Shown in pieces: positions 51,316-60,649 of a stretch of DNA of 64,000 bases. The notes under the pieces are model-generated. The model had not been told where the DNA came from and ran no database searches. It worked only from the letters and a program-made list of their open reading frames with translations. A program made the position numbers and the translations under genes. Each line of letters starts with the position of its first letter. The first letter of the stretch is position 1. This DNA comes from Bradyrhizobium sp. 21 (GTDB lineage: Bacteria > Pseudomonadota > Alphaproteobacteria > Rhizobiales > Xanthobacteraceae): NCBI RefSeq assembly GCF_023073335.1, contig NZ_JADPJG010000004.1, forward strand, positions 141,473 to 205,472, in the 5' to 3' direction.

Positions 51316-51780
51316 TCAAAAGCGGACAGTCATGCCGACGTGACTCGATGTGAATCCGAGACGCTTGTAGAAGCGCTGCGCATCGGCTCTGCTCGCATGC
51401 GTCAGTAGTTCGACCAGATTGCAACCGCGCGCTTTTGCTTCACCCACCGCCCATTGCACCAATTGCTCGCCGATGCCGCGGCTGCGGCAGTCGGAAGCGA
51501 CGCGGACGTCTTCGAGCAGACCGCGCACGCCGCCTTGCGAGCTCAGTCCAGGCAGGATCGCGAGCTGCAGGCAACCGACCACCCTGCCCCCGCTCTCGGC
51601 AACCACGAGCGTGAGATTTTGATCGCGCTCGACCCGCGCAAACGCAGCGTCATAGGACGCGGGCAACGGATCTTCCACGCGCTCGCGTGCGCTGCCGAGA
51701 TGATCGTCGGCGAGCATGGCCACGATCGCGGGGACGTCCTCGCGTCGCGCGGCACGGATGGAGACCGATTTATCGTTCAT
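51316..51780 (-). CDS. GNAT-family N-acetyltransferase
   Basis: The 154-residue protein has the acetyl-CoA motif region LLEDVRVASDCRSRGIGEQLVQWAVGEAKARGC (Arg/Gln-x-x-Gly-x-Gly/Ala pattern as RSRGIG) and a final strand RFYKRLGFTSSHVGM. AGGAG precedes ATG 51780. Substrate is unknown. Confidence 0.85.
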   Translation of the reverse strand: MNDKSVSIRAARREDVPAIVAMLADDHLGSARERVEDPLPASYDAAFARVERDQNLTLVVAESGGRVVGCLQLAILPGLSSQGGVRGLLEDVRVASDCRSRGIGEQLVQWAVGEAKARGCNLVELLTHASRADAQRFYKRLGFTSSHVGMTVRF

Positions 51781-51810
51781 ACGGGAAACTCCTGGACCCA
51801 GCGCCAAGAC

Positions 51811-52401
51811 TCAGCGCGCCGACGGCAGGCCGAGATAGGTCTCTACCTCGGCGATCCAGCGGCGGATGGCCGCGTGGCGGCTGAGATCGAAGCCACCTTC
51901 ATGCGCAACGCGGGTATAGGCGAGCAGCGACACGTCAGCGAGCGAAACCTCATCGCCGGCTAAGAAATGGCTCGCGGCCAGATACTGCTCCATGCGGTCG
52001 AGCGCCGCATAGCCGCGCTTGACCTTTTCAGGATCGAGCTGGGAAGCATCCTTGCCGAGATAGACAAGCTGGAAGCGGCACACCGCGATATAGGGCTCGT
52101 GGCTGTATTGTTCCCAGAACAGCCATTCGTCCATCTTGGCGGCAATGAAGGCATCGCGCGGAATGAGCGCATTGTCGCGGGCGAGATAGCGGATGATGGC
52201 ATTGGACTGCGCCAGCGTGCGGCCGTCGTCGAAGGCGACGGTGGGCACCTGGCCGGCGCCGTTCATCGCGAGGAATTGCGGCGTGCGGGTCTCGCCCTTG
52301 CGGGTGTCGATCTCGATCCACCGATAGGGCAATGCGAGCTTGTCGCAGACCCACTTCACCTTCAGACAATTGCCGGAATTGGTATCGCCGTAGATCCGCA
52401 T
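51811..52401 (-). CDS. Glutathione S-transferase family protein
   Basis: The 196-residue protein has an N-terminal thioredoxin-like fold (MRIYGDTNSGNCLKVKWVCDKLALPY), GQVPTVAFDDGRTLAQSNAIIRYLA for glutathione binding (cis-Pro and the ESxAI-like SNAI), then an all-helical C-terminal domain with FLAGDEVSLADVSLLAYTRVA (N-capping box). It sits 30 bp upstream of the GNAT gene, so the two may share a transcript. Substrate is unknown. Confidence 0.88.
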   Translation of the reverse strand: MRIYGDTNSGNCLKVKWVCDKLALPYRWIEIDTRKGETRTPQFLAMNGAGQVPTVAFDDGRTLAQSNAIIRYLARDNALIPRDAFIAAKMDEWLFWEQYSHEPYIAVCRFQLVYLGKDASQLDPEKVKRGYAALDRMEQYLAASHFLAGDEVSLADVSLLAYTRVAHEGGFDLSRHAAIRRWIAEVETYLGLPSAR

Positions 52402-52476
52402 CGCTGCCCTCCGCGCGTCCGGCGACAGAGCATCAGGACGGAAGGTAGCTGTCAACCGCGGCAGGTCGAGGTCGAC

Positions 52477-53364
52477 TCAGAACTTGTAGCCAAGCCCAAG
52501 GCGCGCGTTGTTCAGTGTCACCGAGGTGTTCATGACGGGCGAGAATTTCACATATTCGTATTCCACGCGCGCGAACAACCCCTGCCACAGGCAATATTCC
52601 AGCCCGAGGCCGGCGACCACACCGACCACGAAGTTGTTGGTTCTATGCTGGGTCTGCGTCTGGGACTGCGCCGGAACGGGGTTCGTCGCGCCGATCGTGG
52701 TGTTCGTATTGCCGAAGATGTCCGTCGTCGTAATATCCTGGCGCAGGGTCACGGTGCTCGTCACTGTGCGCGAGACATCCATTCGGCCGACGGCAGCCCC
52801 CGCGAAGGCATAGGGCATGAAATCGCCGCCGTCCCAACCGACGCGACCGCGGAGCGAGATCATGTCCTTGACCTTCGCCGCGGCGGTGCCGGTCAGCGTC
52901 ACGCCATAATTGTCGGTGACGCCTGGAGGCGGCGTGTCGCCGGGGGGATTGACGATCAACAGCGAGTTGGAGCCGCTCGTCTGCGTGGAGAGATTGTTGA
53001 AGGAGCTGTAGGTGCCCTCGAGACCGAGAATGGCATCGTACCATTGCCAGTTGCGACCGATGAAACCGCCGAAATTGGTGCTCTGCGTGGTGGTCTTCTT
53101 CATGAGCGACCACGTCGAGGTCGGCTGCTGAAGCACGCTGTCGCGAAAGATGAAATTGGTCAGGCCGACGACGCTCTGGGTAAAGTCGGTCGTATTGGCG
53201 GTGTAGCCGGCGTTACCGCCGACATAAAAGCCATCCCAGTTGTGGCTGGTCTTGGACAGGCCGTCGGTAAAGCCGCCGCGCAGGATTGGCAGATCCGGCA
53301 TGTCGGCCGCGTGCGCGGCAGACACCGTCCCCAACATCGCCGCCGCCAACAAAAGCCTACGCAT
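52477..53364 (-). CDS. Outer-membrane beta-barrel protein (Omp25/31-like)
   Basis: The 295-residue protein has a signal peptide (MRRLLLAAAMLGTVSAAHA, cut before ADMP), then alternating strands with aromatic ends (WDGFYVGGNAGYTANTTD, SLRGRVGWDGGDFMPYAFAGAAVG, VEYEYVKF) and a final strand LNNARLGLGYKF with C-terminal Phe, the export signature of outer-membrane barrels. Opening GFYVGGNAGY resembles the Omp25/31 family of Rhizobiales. The ATG at 53364 has GGAG upstream. Confidence 0.85.
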   Translation of the reverse strand: MRRLLLAAAMLGTVSAAHAADMPDLPILRGGFTDGLSKTSHNWDGFYVGGNAGYTANTTDFTQSVVGLTNFIFRDSVLQQPTSTWSLMKKTTTQSTNFGGFIGRNWQWYDAILGLEGTYSSFNNLSTQTSGSNSLLIVNPPGDTPPPGVTDNYGVTLTGTAAAKVKDMISLRGRVGWDGGDFMPYAFAGAAVGRMDVSRTVTSTVTLRQDITTTDIFGNTNTTIGATNPVPAQSQTQTQHRTNNFVVGVVAGLGLEYCLWQGLFARVEYEYVKFSPVMNTSVTLNNARLGLGYKF

Positions 53365-53476
53365 CGAACGCTCCATCGAACTCGAATTTTCGCTCGTGAT
53401 CATGGCTCGTTAACCTTAACCAATGGTTGCGCCGGAGGCTTTCATCGCTGCAAGCCATGAAAAATACGCAAAGCAA

Positions 53477-53503
53477 AACGGCGCGGGATGATCCCGCGCC
53501 GTT
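53477..53503 (-). terminator. Terminator of the second barrel gene
   Basis: AACGGCGCGGGA and TCCCGCGCCGTT pair perfectly around TGA; an AAAACG run on the left serves as T-run on the minus strand. It lies 29 bp after the stop of the 53532-54368 gene. Confidence 0.85.
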
Positions 53504-53531
53504 AAGGGAGTTTAACCGATGAGGCTGAGGA

Positions 53532-54368
53532 TCAGCCCTTGGTGACGAGCGGCGGCATATAGGCCGGCGGGCTGTTGAGATCCCAGCGTACGCCGAGCTT
53601 GACGTCGTGCGAGGTGAGCTCCCTGATCTTGATCGTGGACGGACCCGAGATGGTATTGTCGAACGCGCGATAGTTGCCGGGAGCGGCATCGCCAAGGTTC
53701 ATGTAGCTGTAAGCCAGTTCGACAGTGAAGCCGGGGTTGACCTTGTAAGCGAGGCCGGCATGGGCCGCCCAGGCAAGATTCCACTTTCCGTTATCGCCGA
53801 AGTAGGTGACGCTATTGGTCAAACCGTCGACCGGATTGATGCGAGTACCGTTGTCGCGGAAACCGCTCAGCTTATTGTAGGATCCGCCGACGCCGGCGCC
53901 GATAAACGGAGTGATGCACCACCATGTGCCGAGGTCGACGTAGGCGTTGGCCATGACGACCCATTCGGACTTGCTACCGCTGTAGTTGTTCGCCCCGAAA
54001 TCGGTTGCCGAATAAAAGACGTTGTTCGCTCCGTGCAGGTTGGCCTTGCCCCGGTATTGGCCGATAACGTCCGTCCGGAACCAGTTGTTGAATCGATAGC
54101 CGACACCGAGGTCGAACAGCGGCGAGGAGTCGAAGCCCAATCCCTCGGTCGTGGTCGGGTACGCCTGGGCGGTCGAACTCTCGATGCGCTTGGCGCTCTG
54201 GTTGGTCATGCCGACGTCGCCGCGCAGATACCAGCCGCCAAAGTCGGCGGGCGGGGCCGGCGGCGCGTACATCGGAGGGGGCGCCGCGATCGGCATATCG
54301 GCGGCGAACGCCATCGACGAGATCAGGGATGCCGCACCCGCGGCAAGGAGAGACTTAACGCTACGCAT
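53532..54368 (-). CDS. Outer-membrane beta-barrel protein (OmpW/Omp25-like)
   Basis: The 278-residue protein has a signal peptide (MRSVKSLLAAGAASLISSMAFA, cut before ADMP) and a Pro-rich start (APPPMYAPPAPPADFGGWYLRGDVG). Strands follow in the barrel pattern (YRFNNWFRTDVIGQYRGKA, VVMANAYVDLGTWW, WAAHAGLAYKVNPGFTVELAYSYMNLG), with a penultimate SHDVKLGVRW strand and a polar C-tail. It is a tandem neighbour of another barrel gene, probably separately transcribed. Confidence 0.85.
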   Translation of the reverse strand: MRSVKSLLAAGAASLISSMAFAADMPIAAPPPMYAPPAPPADFGGWYLRGDVGMTNQSAKRIESSTAQAYPTTTEGLGFDSSPLFDLGVGYRFNNWFRTDVIGQYRGKANLHGANNVFYSATDFGANNYSGSKSEWVVMANAYVDLGTWWCITPFIGAGVGGSYNKLSGFRDNGTRINPVDGLTNSVTYFGDNGKWNLAWAAHAGLAYKVNPGFTVELAYSYMNLGDAAPGNYRAFDNTISGPSTIKIRELTSHDVKLGVRWDLNSPPAYMPPLVTKG

Positions 54369-54594
54369 TGGCTTCGTCCTTTTGGCCGGTGAGGCAGTTA
54401 CGGCGCCTCACGTTCTGGAAACTCACGGCCCGGACGATGGCAGCAAATGTTTAAGCGCCACTTAACCCTAATTTTTAAGGTTGATTTTTTCTGACTACAC
54501 ACGCGGATGCGGCGCAAGCGTTGCAAAAATGCGGCACCCCGGCGCCCCAATTGCTAACGATTGATGAAGCCGCAATGCAGCGAAAGAAGATTTG

Positions 54595-55845
54595 TTAACG
54601 CACGTGGCGCGGCAGCTTGGGCAGGAACACCGCAAGCAGGCCGATCGCCGGAAGATAGGCGCAGACCTGGTAGACGAACGCGATCGAAGTGTGGTCGGCG
54701 AGCTTGCCGAGCACGGCAGCGCCCAGGCCGCCGATACCGAAGGCGACGCCGAAGAACACGCCCGAAATCATGCCGAAGCGATGTGGCACCAGCTCCTGCG
54801 CGAACACGATGATCGACGACGTCGTCGAAGAGATGATCAGGCCGATGACCACCGAGAGCACCGCGCTCGCAGTGAGCCCGGCATAGGGCAGCGCCAGCGT
54901 GAACGGCAGCGCGCCCAGGATCGAGATCCAGATCACGATCTTGCGGCCGAAGCGATCGCCCAGGGGACCGCCGAGAAAAGCGCCGACCGCGTTCGCCGCG
55001 AGGAAAATGAAGAGATACATCTGCGCCGCCTGCGTCGACACGCCGAAGCGGTCGATCAGATAGAAGATGTAGTAGCTCGACAGGCTCGAGACATAGAGCT
55101 GCTTGGAGAACAGCAGCGCGACGAGCACGAGGAGGGCAACGACGACACGACGCGAGCTCGGCGCGTCGGGATGGGCCTCGATCGCGACGGTCTTCTTCGC
55201 CTTGATCTGCGGCTCGTACCAACGGCCGATGCGCCAGAGGATCAGGATCGCGAGGAAGGCGATCGAGGAAAACCAGGCGATGCTGCCCTGCCCGAACGGC
55301 ACGACGATGAGCGCGGCCAATACCGGTCCCATCGAGGTGCCGAAACTGCCGCCGAGCTGGAACACCGATTGCGCAAAACCGTAGCGGCCGCCGGAGGCCA
55401 GCCGCGCGATGCGCGCGGATTCGGGGTGAAACACCGCCGAGCCGAGACCGACCAGCGCGGCGGCAACGAGGATGACGAGATATTGGTGCGCGGCGCTGAG
55501 CAGCAGGAGACCGAAGAAGGTCGACGCCATGCCGATCGACAGCGAATAGGGCTGCGCCTTCTTGTCGGTGTAGTGGCCGACCACCGGTTGGAGCAGCGAG
55601 GCCGTGAACTGGAAGGCCAGCGTGATCATGCCGATCTGCGCGAAGTCGAGCGCGTAAGTGTCCTTCAAGATCGGATACACGGAAGCAATCAGCGACTGCA
55701 TGGTGTCGTTGAGGAAGTGCGAGAAGCTGATGCCGGCAAGCACGACATAGGCCGGCCCCGCGGCCTTGGCAGCGGCGGGCGCGACGTCGCTGACGACGAC
55801 GGGCCCGGTCAGCGTTTCCTCTGAGACGACGACAGGCTTGTTCAA
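54595..55845 (-). CDS. MFS exporter, fosmidomycin-resistance (Fsr)-like
   Basis: The 416-residue protein has 12 helices after a hydrophilic N-terminal tail (about 30 residues): SFSHFLNDTMQSLIASVYPILKDTYALDFAQIGMITLAFQFTASLLQPVVGHYTDKK is the Fsr signature. The C-terminal half includes FLGGPLGDRFGRKIVIW, a duplicated motif A. Such proteins expel antibiotics or metabolites. Substrate is inferred only from the family. Confidence 0.87.
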   Translation of the reverse strand: MNKPVVVSEETLTGPVVVSDVAPAAAKAAGPAYVVLAGISFSHFLNDTMQSLIASVYPILKDTYALDFAQIGMITLAFQFTASLLQPVVGHYTDKKAQPYSLSIGMASTFFGLLLLSAAHQYLVILVAAALVGLGSAVFHPESARIARLASGGRYGFAQSVFQLGGSFGTSMGPVLAALIVVPFGQGSIAWFSSIAFLAILILWRIGRWYEPQIKAKKTVAIEAHPDAPSSRRVVVALLVLVALLFSKQLYVSSLSSYYIFYLIDRFGVSTQAAQMYLFIFLAANAVGAFLGGPLGDRFGRKIVIWISILGALPFTLALPYAGLTASAVLSVVIGLIISSTTSSIIVFAQELVPHRFGMISGVFFGVAFGIGGLGAAVLGKLADHTSIAFVYQVCAYLPAIGLLAVFLPKLPRHVR

Positions 55846-55971
55846 TGGAGCATCCCGGCAGGCGCGGCGAACCGCCGCGTCCGCTAGTTACGATGCAAGG
55901 AACGGTGGAACCACCGCCAATCGTCGATGGCTGGGATGCGCGTCGCGCCGCAACCTGTGCGGCCTGCATGG

Positions 55972-56088
55972 TTCGAGACGCCCGCTTTGGGCGGGCTCCT
56001 CACCATGAGGGTTTAAGATTTCACGGTCTTGGATCTCGCGGCGAAACAAGACTCATCCTGAGGGCCCGCCAAAGGCGGGCGTCTCGAA
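55972..56088. repeat. Long dispersed inverted repeat
   Basis: The arms TTCGAGACGCCCGC and GCGGGCGTCTCGAA are perfect complements at the two ends of a 117-bp element; each arm has an inner hairpin (CCGCTTTGGGCGG; CCCGCCAAAGGCGGG). CACCATGAGGGT and ACTCATCCTGAGGG face each other in the centre. It is typical of Bradyrhizobium intergenic palindromes. Confidence 0.8.
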
Positions 56089-56106
56089 GGATAGCCTGCG
56101 GGCGTC

Positions 56107-57450
56107 TCAGGCCGCGGCCTGCCCGAGCGCGGAGACGATGGTGTCGACGACGTCCTCGACCAGGATGCGGTCTTCGCCCTCGCCCATGACGCGGATCACG
56201 GGCTCGGTGCCGGAGGAGCGGATCAGCAGGCGGCCGTGGCCGTTGAGCCGCTTCTCGCCGTCGGAGATCGCCGACTTGACGTCGGAATCGTCGAGCGGCT
56301 TGCCGCCCTTGTGGCGGACGTTCTTGAGGATCTGCGGCAGCGGATCGAAGCGGTGGCAGACTTCCGACACCGGGCGGCGCGATTTCTGCACCACGGCGAG
56401 CACCTGCAACGCGGCAACGAAGCCGTCGCCGGTGGTGGCGTAGTCGGACAGGATGATATGGCCGGACTGCTCGCCGCCGAGATTGTAGCCGCCGTTGAGC
56501 ATCTGCTCGAGCACGTAGCGATCACCGACCGGCGTGCGCACGAGATCGAGCCCATGGCCTTTGAGGAAGCGCTCGAGGCCGAGATTGGACATCACGGTGG
56601 CGACGATGCCCGCCCGCGACAGCCGTCCGTCTTCCTTCCAGCTCTGCGCGATCACCGCGAGCAGCTGATCGCCGTCGACGATGTGGCCGCGCTCGTCGAC
56701 CAGGATGACGCGATCGGCGTCGCCGTCGAGCGCGATGCCGATGTCGGCGCGCATCTCGCGTACTTTCTTCGACAGGGCTTCGGGCGAGGTCGAGCCGCAT
56801 TCCTTGTTGATGTTGAAGCCGTCGGGCTCGACGCCGATCGGAATGACGTCGGCGCCCAATTCCCACAACGCTTCCGGCACCACCTTGTAGGCGGCGCCGT
56901 TGGCGCAATCGACCACGACGCGCAGGCCGTCGAGCGAGAGATCGCGCGGCAGCGTACGCTTGGCGAATTCGATGTAGCGGTCGTGCACGCCGTCGATGCG
57001 GCGGGCGCGGCCGAGACTGGCGCTCTGCGCGAGGCGCTTGTCGAGAGATTCGTCGAGCAGCAGCTCGATCTGCTTCTCGACGTCGTCGGACAGCTTGAAG
57101 CCCTGCGGGCCGAACAGCTTGATGCCATTGTCCTCGAACAGATTGTGCGAGGCGGAGATCATCACGCCGAGATCGGCGCGCATCGACTTGGTCAGCATCG
57201 CAACCGCCGGCGTCGGCATCGGGCCGACCAGCAGCACGTCCATGCCGACCGAGGTGAAGCCCGCGACCATCGCGTATTCGATCATGTAGCCGGACAGGCG
57301 GGTGTCCTTGCCGATTACCACCCGGTGGCGGTGGTCACCGCGCTGAAACGCAAGGCCTGCGGCCTGGCCGACCTTGAGCGCGAGCTCCGGCGTGATCAGT
57401 CCGTTGGCGCGGCCCCGAATCCCGTCCGTCCCGAAATATTTGCGGCTCAT
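56107..57450 (-). CDS. glmM: Phosphoglucosamine mutase
   Basis: The 447-residue protein starts [16 protein letters not shown]; the phosphoserine is Ser101 in [15 protein letters not shown], the metal loop is LDGDADRV, and [12 protein letters not shown] binds phosphate near the C-terminus. The enzyme converts glucosamine-6-phosphate to glucosamine-1-phosphate for peptidoglycan and LPS. The family Pro after SASHN is Leu here, a mild deviation. GGGGGA precedes ATG 57450. Confidence 0.96.
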   Translation of the reverse strand: MSRKYFGTDGIRGRANGLITPELALKVGQAAGLAFQRGDHRHRVVIGKDTRLSGYMIEYAMVAGFTSVGMDVLLVGPMPTPAVAMLTKSMRADLGVMISASHNLFEDNGIKLFGPQGFKLSDDVEKQIELLLDESLDKRLAQSASLGRARRIDGVHDRYIEFAKRTLPRDLSLDGLRVVVDCANGAAYKVVPEALWELGADVIPIGVEPDGFNINKECGSTSPEALSKKVREMRADIGIALDGDADRVILVDERGHIVDGDQLLAVIAQSWKEDGRLSRAGIVATVMSNLGLERFLKGHGLDLVRTPVGDRYVLEQMLNGGYNLGGEQSGHIILSDYATTGDGFVAALQVLAVVQKSRRPVSEVCHRFDPLPQILKNVRHKGGKPLDDSDVKSAISDGEKRLNGHGRLLIRSSGTEPVIRVMGEGEDRILVEDVVDTIVSALGQAAA

Positions 57451-57671
57451 ATCGTCCCCCACGCAACAACCAGGGATCCCCGCTACAACCTCCGGGTGCC
57501 CCAACGGGCCCCGCATCCCTGATTTGCTAGGATCTTATAGAGCCATCGCGGCTAACTTGGCTTCAAAAAATATGATGAATCATTACGGAACCAGGCCGCC
57601 CCCCGGAGCCGATAACATCTTGTTAACGTTATATTTCCAGCGAAGGCGCCGGGACAGGGCGGAACCCGCCC

Positions 57672-57896
<225 letters not shown>

Positions 57897-57923
57897 CTAG
57901 ATGACCCCTCGATCTTCCGATGC

Positions 57924-57958
57924 AAGACTTGTCTCGCAAGACTTGCGAGACAAGTCTT
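57924..57958. promoter_or_regulatory. Perfect 15-bp palindrome upstream of the LldD-like gene
   Basis: AAGACTTGTCTCGCA and TGCGAGACAAGTCTT pair perfectly around AGACT. A third GAGACAAG copy follows at 57961-57968. It lies 30-64 bp before the ATG at 57988, a place suited to an operator or a leader hairpin. The regulator is unknown. Confidence 0.55.
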
Positions 57959-57987
57959 CCGAGACAAGACGGGCCGGGAAAACGTTC

Positions 57988-59124
57988 ATGAAGCACATCA
58001 CCTGTATCGACGATCTTCGCACACTGCATCAGCGCCGCGTGCCGAAAGCGTTCTTCGATTATTGCGACCGCGGCTCCTACGCCGAGGAAACGCTGCGTGC
58101 CAACCGCGACGACATGCAGGGCATCAAGTTCCGCCAGCGCATCCTGGTCGACGTCTCCAAACGTGATACCTCGACCACGATCCTCGGCGAGCCCTCGACC
58201 ATGCCGCTGATGCTGGCGCCTGTGGGCCTGCTCGGCATGCAGCATGGCGACGGCGAGATCCATGCCTGCCGCGCCGCGCAAGCCGCCGGTATCCCGTTCA
58301 CGCAGTCGACGATGTCGATCTGCTCGATCGAGGACATCGCGGCCAATGTCGAGAAGCCGTTCTGGTTCCAGCTCTACGTGATGAAGGACCGCGGCTTCAT
58401 CAAGGAATTGATCCAGCGCGCGATGGCCGCCAGATGCAGTGCCCTCGTACTCACGGTTGACCTCCAGGTCATCGGCCAGCGCCATGCCGACATCAAGAAC
58501 GGCATGACCATCCCCCCCGAGTGGACGCTGTCGAAATTTCTGGATTTCGCCACAAAGCCTGCGTGGGTCTCCGGTGTGCTGCGGGGCAAGCGCCGCACCT
58601 TCGGCAACATCGCCGGCCACGTGAAGAACACCGAGGACCTCAATCGCCTCGCCGAATGGACCGCCTCGCAGTTCGACACCTCGCTGAACTGGAAGGACAT
58701 CGAGTGGGTCCGCAGCATCTGGCCGGGCAAGCTCATCATCAAGGGCATCCTCGACGTCGAGGACGCCGAGGAAGCCGCCAAGACCGGCGCGCAGGCCCTC
58801 GTCGTCTCGAACCATGGCGGCCGTCAGCTCGACGGCGCGCCGTCATCGATCGAGGTGCTGCCCGAGATCGCCGAGGCGGTCGGTGACAGGATGGAGATCA
58901 TGTTCGACGGCGGCATCCGCTCCGGCCAGGACGTGATGCGCGCGCTCGCGCTCGGCGCAAAATCCTGCATGATCGGCCGCGCCTACGCCTACGGCCTGGG
59001 CGCCGGCGGCCAGGCCGGCGTCGCCAAGGCGATCGACATCATCCAGAAAGAGCTGCTCACCACCATGGGCCTGTGCGGCGCCAACAGGATCGACGAGATC
59101 GACGATCATATCATTGCGATGTGA
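57988..59124 (+). CDS. lldD: FMN-dependent alpha-hydroxy-acid dehydrogenase (L-lactate dehydrogenase-like)
   Basis: The 378-residue TIM-barrel flavoenzyme starts MKHITCIDDLRTLHQRRVPKAFFDYCDRGSYAEETL. It has APVGLLGMQHGDGEIHACRAA, WFQLYVMKDRGF, LTVDLQVIGQRHADIKNG, the catalytic His/Arg region LVVSNHGGRQLDGAPSS and the FMN loop FDGGIRSGQDVMRALALGA. This is the L-lactate/glycolate/mandelate oxidase family. Exact substrate is not settled by sequence; lactate is most likely. Start at 57988 chosen, since upstream in-frame codons cross the palindrome. Confidence 0.88.
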   Translation: MKHITCIDDLRTLHQRRVPKAFFDYCDRGSYAEETLRANRDDMQGIKFRQRILVDVSKRDTSTTILGEPSTMPLMLAPVGLLGMQHGDGEIHACRAAQAAGIPFTQSTMSICSIEDIAANVEKPFWFQLYVMKDRGFIKELIQRAMAARCSALVLTVDLQVIGQRHADIKNGMTIPPEWTLSKFLDFATKPAWVSGVLRGKRRTFGNIAGHVKNTEDLNRLAEWTASQFDTSLNWKDIEWVRSIWPGKLIIKGILDVEDAEEAAKTGAQALVVSNHGGRQLDGAPSSIEVLPEIAEAVGDRMEIMFDGGIRSGQDVMRALALGAKSCMIGRAYAYGLGAGGQAGVAKAIDIIQKELLTTMGLCGANRIDEIDDHIIAM

Positions 59125-59157
59125 GGTACCTGGCAGGATGCAGCACAATAACGGCCG

Positions 59158-59295
59158 TCGTCCCGGCGAAGGCCGGGACCATAACCACCGAAAGTGGTTT
59201 GGCGAGGACCCGAAGTGAAAGGTCTTCGCGCGGGACCGATACCTGCGCCAATCGATAGATCACGCGGCATGGGTCCCGGCCTTCGCCGGGACGAC
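59158..59295. repeat. Dispersed palindromic repeat, copy 3
   Basis: TCGTCCCGGCGAAGGCCGGG and CCCGGCCTTCGCCGGGACGA are perfect complements. Internal GGTCTTCGCGC and CATGGGTCCC stretches are shared in altered form with copies at 1490 and 17281. It separates the LldD-like gene from two convergent exported proteins. Confidence 0.8.
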
Positions 59296-59322
59296 CGCGG
59301 AGTGAGCCGCGCGACCGCGCCC

Positions 59323-59943
59323 TCACATCGGCGGCGTGATGCCGTCGCGGCCGACATTCACCCGGTTGGCTTCCAGCGAGCCATCCTCCTTCTTTGCCGC
59401 ACCGAAGATGATCAGCTTGGCGCCCGGCTTGATCTCGGATTTGTCGCTGGCGATGAAGGTGACGATCGGCGTGTCCGGCGGCACCACGACTTTCTTCTCG
59501 CCGTCCTTGTACTTGACCGTGATGTTCTGGCCGTCGGTGCCCTTCACCGTCTGCGAGACCGTGGCGTTGGTCATGGTCGAGTTGGCGCGCGCATCCCAGG
59601 GACGAAAGCCTTCGGCCGCGCCGCGCTGGTTCTCCGGGAAAATGTGCACGGCGATCGCTTTCTGCGTCCCGTCGGGCTCGGGCAGGCCGGTGACGCCGAT
59701 ATAGGAGCCATCCTTGATTTCCGATAACGGCGTCTTCACCACCGCGAAGATGGCGACGTTGTCGGTCATGCGCACCTTTACGTCGCTGCCTTCACGCGTC
59801 TTGATGCCGAGCGTATTGCCGTCGACGCTCTCGATGGTGCCGCGGATGCGCACCGTCGGCGTCTGCTGCGCAGAGGCCGAGACGATGGACCCGGCTGCAA
59901 ACGCAGCCACGACAAGGCGTGACATCCAGGTTGATTTCGACAT
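59323..59943 (-). CDS. Exported protein, paralogue of the next gene
   Basis: The 206-residue protein has a signal peptide (MSKSTWMSRLVVAAFAAGSIVSASA, cut before QQTP), then RIRGTIESVDGNTLGIKTREGSDVKVRM, LSEIKDGSYIGVTGLPEPDG and an ending GRDGITPPM. It is probably a periplasmic beta-barrel-like fold. It aligns over most of its length with the protein encoded 14 bp upstream. GGAG precedes ATG 59943. No family is recognised; function is unknown. Confidence 0.7.
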   Translation of the reverse strand: MSKSTWMSRLVVAAFAAGSIVSASAQQTPTVRIRGTIESVDGNTLGIKTREGSDVKVRMTDNVAIFAVVKTPLSEIKDGSYIGVTGLPEPDGTQKAIAVHIFPENQRGAAEGFRPWDARANSTMTNATVSQTVKGTDGQNITVKYKDGEKKVVVPPDTPIVTFIASDKSEIKPGAKLIIFGAAKKEDGSLEANRVNVGRDGITPPM

Positions 59944-59957
59944 GTTGTTATTCTCCA

Positions 59958-60584
59958 TCACATTGGCGGTGTCAGGCCGTCGCGGCCGACGCTGACGCGG
60001 TTGGTCTCGAACGAGCCGTCCGGCAATTGTTTCATGAAGGCGATCACCTTGGCGCCGGCCTTCAGATCGGATTTGTCGCCGGGCACGAAGGTCACCACCG
60101 GCGTGTTGTCAGCGACGAACACCTTCTTCTCGCCGTCCTTGTACTTGACCAGCAGTGTATAGCCGTCATTGCCGACCACGCTCTCCGACACGGTCGCATT
60201 GGTCATGCTGGAATTGGGCTTGAGGTCATAGGGCCGCGAGCCTTCGCCGGTGCCGCGCATGCTCTCCGGAAACACGTGGACCTCGACGGCGTTCTGGGCG
60301 CCGTCCGGTCCCGGCACGGTGGTGGCGCCGACAAAGGAGCCGGCCTTGATGTCGGCGAGTGAAATCCTGCTAATGCCTGACACGCTCACGTCGGAGGCGA
60401 TGTGCAGCTTGACATCCTCGCCGCTGCGCGACTTGACCTGCATCGTGTCGCCATTGACGCTTTCAATCGTGCCGCGCACGCGGGTCGGCACCGGCGCCCT
60501 TTGCGCCAATGCCGAGAGAGTCGAAATGGCCACCATCGCGACGGCGATGAGCGGACGCGTGAAAGTTGCACGTTGAACAGACAT
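59958..60584 (-). CDS. Exported protein, paralogue of the previous gene
   Basis: The 208-residue protein has a signal peptide (MSVQRATFTRPLIAVAMVAI, cleavage near ALAQR) and the same core as its neighbour: RVRGTIESVNGDTMQVKSRSGEDVKLHI, LADIKAGSFVGATTVPGPDG, SMTNATVSESVVGNDG and ending GRDGLTPPM. The pair is a tandem duplication in one operon. The shared GRDG(I/L)TPPM tail is completely conserved, so it may be functional. Function is unknown. Confidence 0.7.
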   Translation of the reverse strand: MSVQRATFTRPLIAVAMVAISTLSALAQRAPVPTRVRGTIESVNGDTMQVKSRSGEDVKLHIASDVSVSGISRISLADIKAGSFVGATTVPGPDGAQNAVEVHVFPESMRGTGEGSRPYDLKPNSSMTNATVSESVVGNDGYTLLVKYKDGEKKVFVADNTPVVTFVPGDKSDLKAGAKVIAFMKQLPDGSFETNRVSVGRDGLTPPM

Positions 60585-60649
60585 GATGGTCTCCGATTGT
60601 CCCTATCGCCCTTACGGATAGAGAACTCCGGAGGTTACGCGCTATTCTC

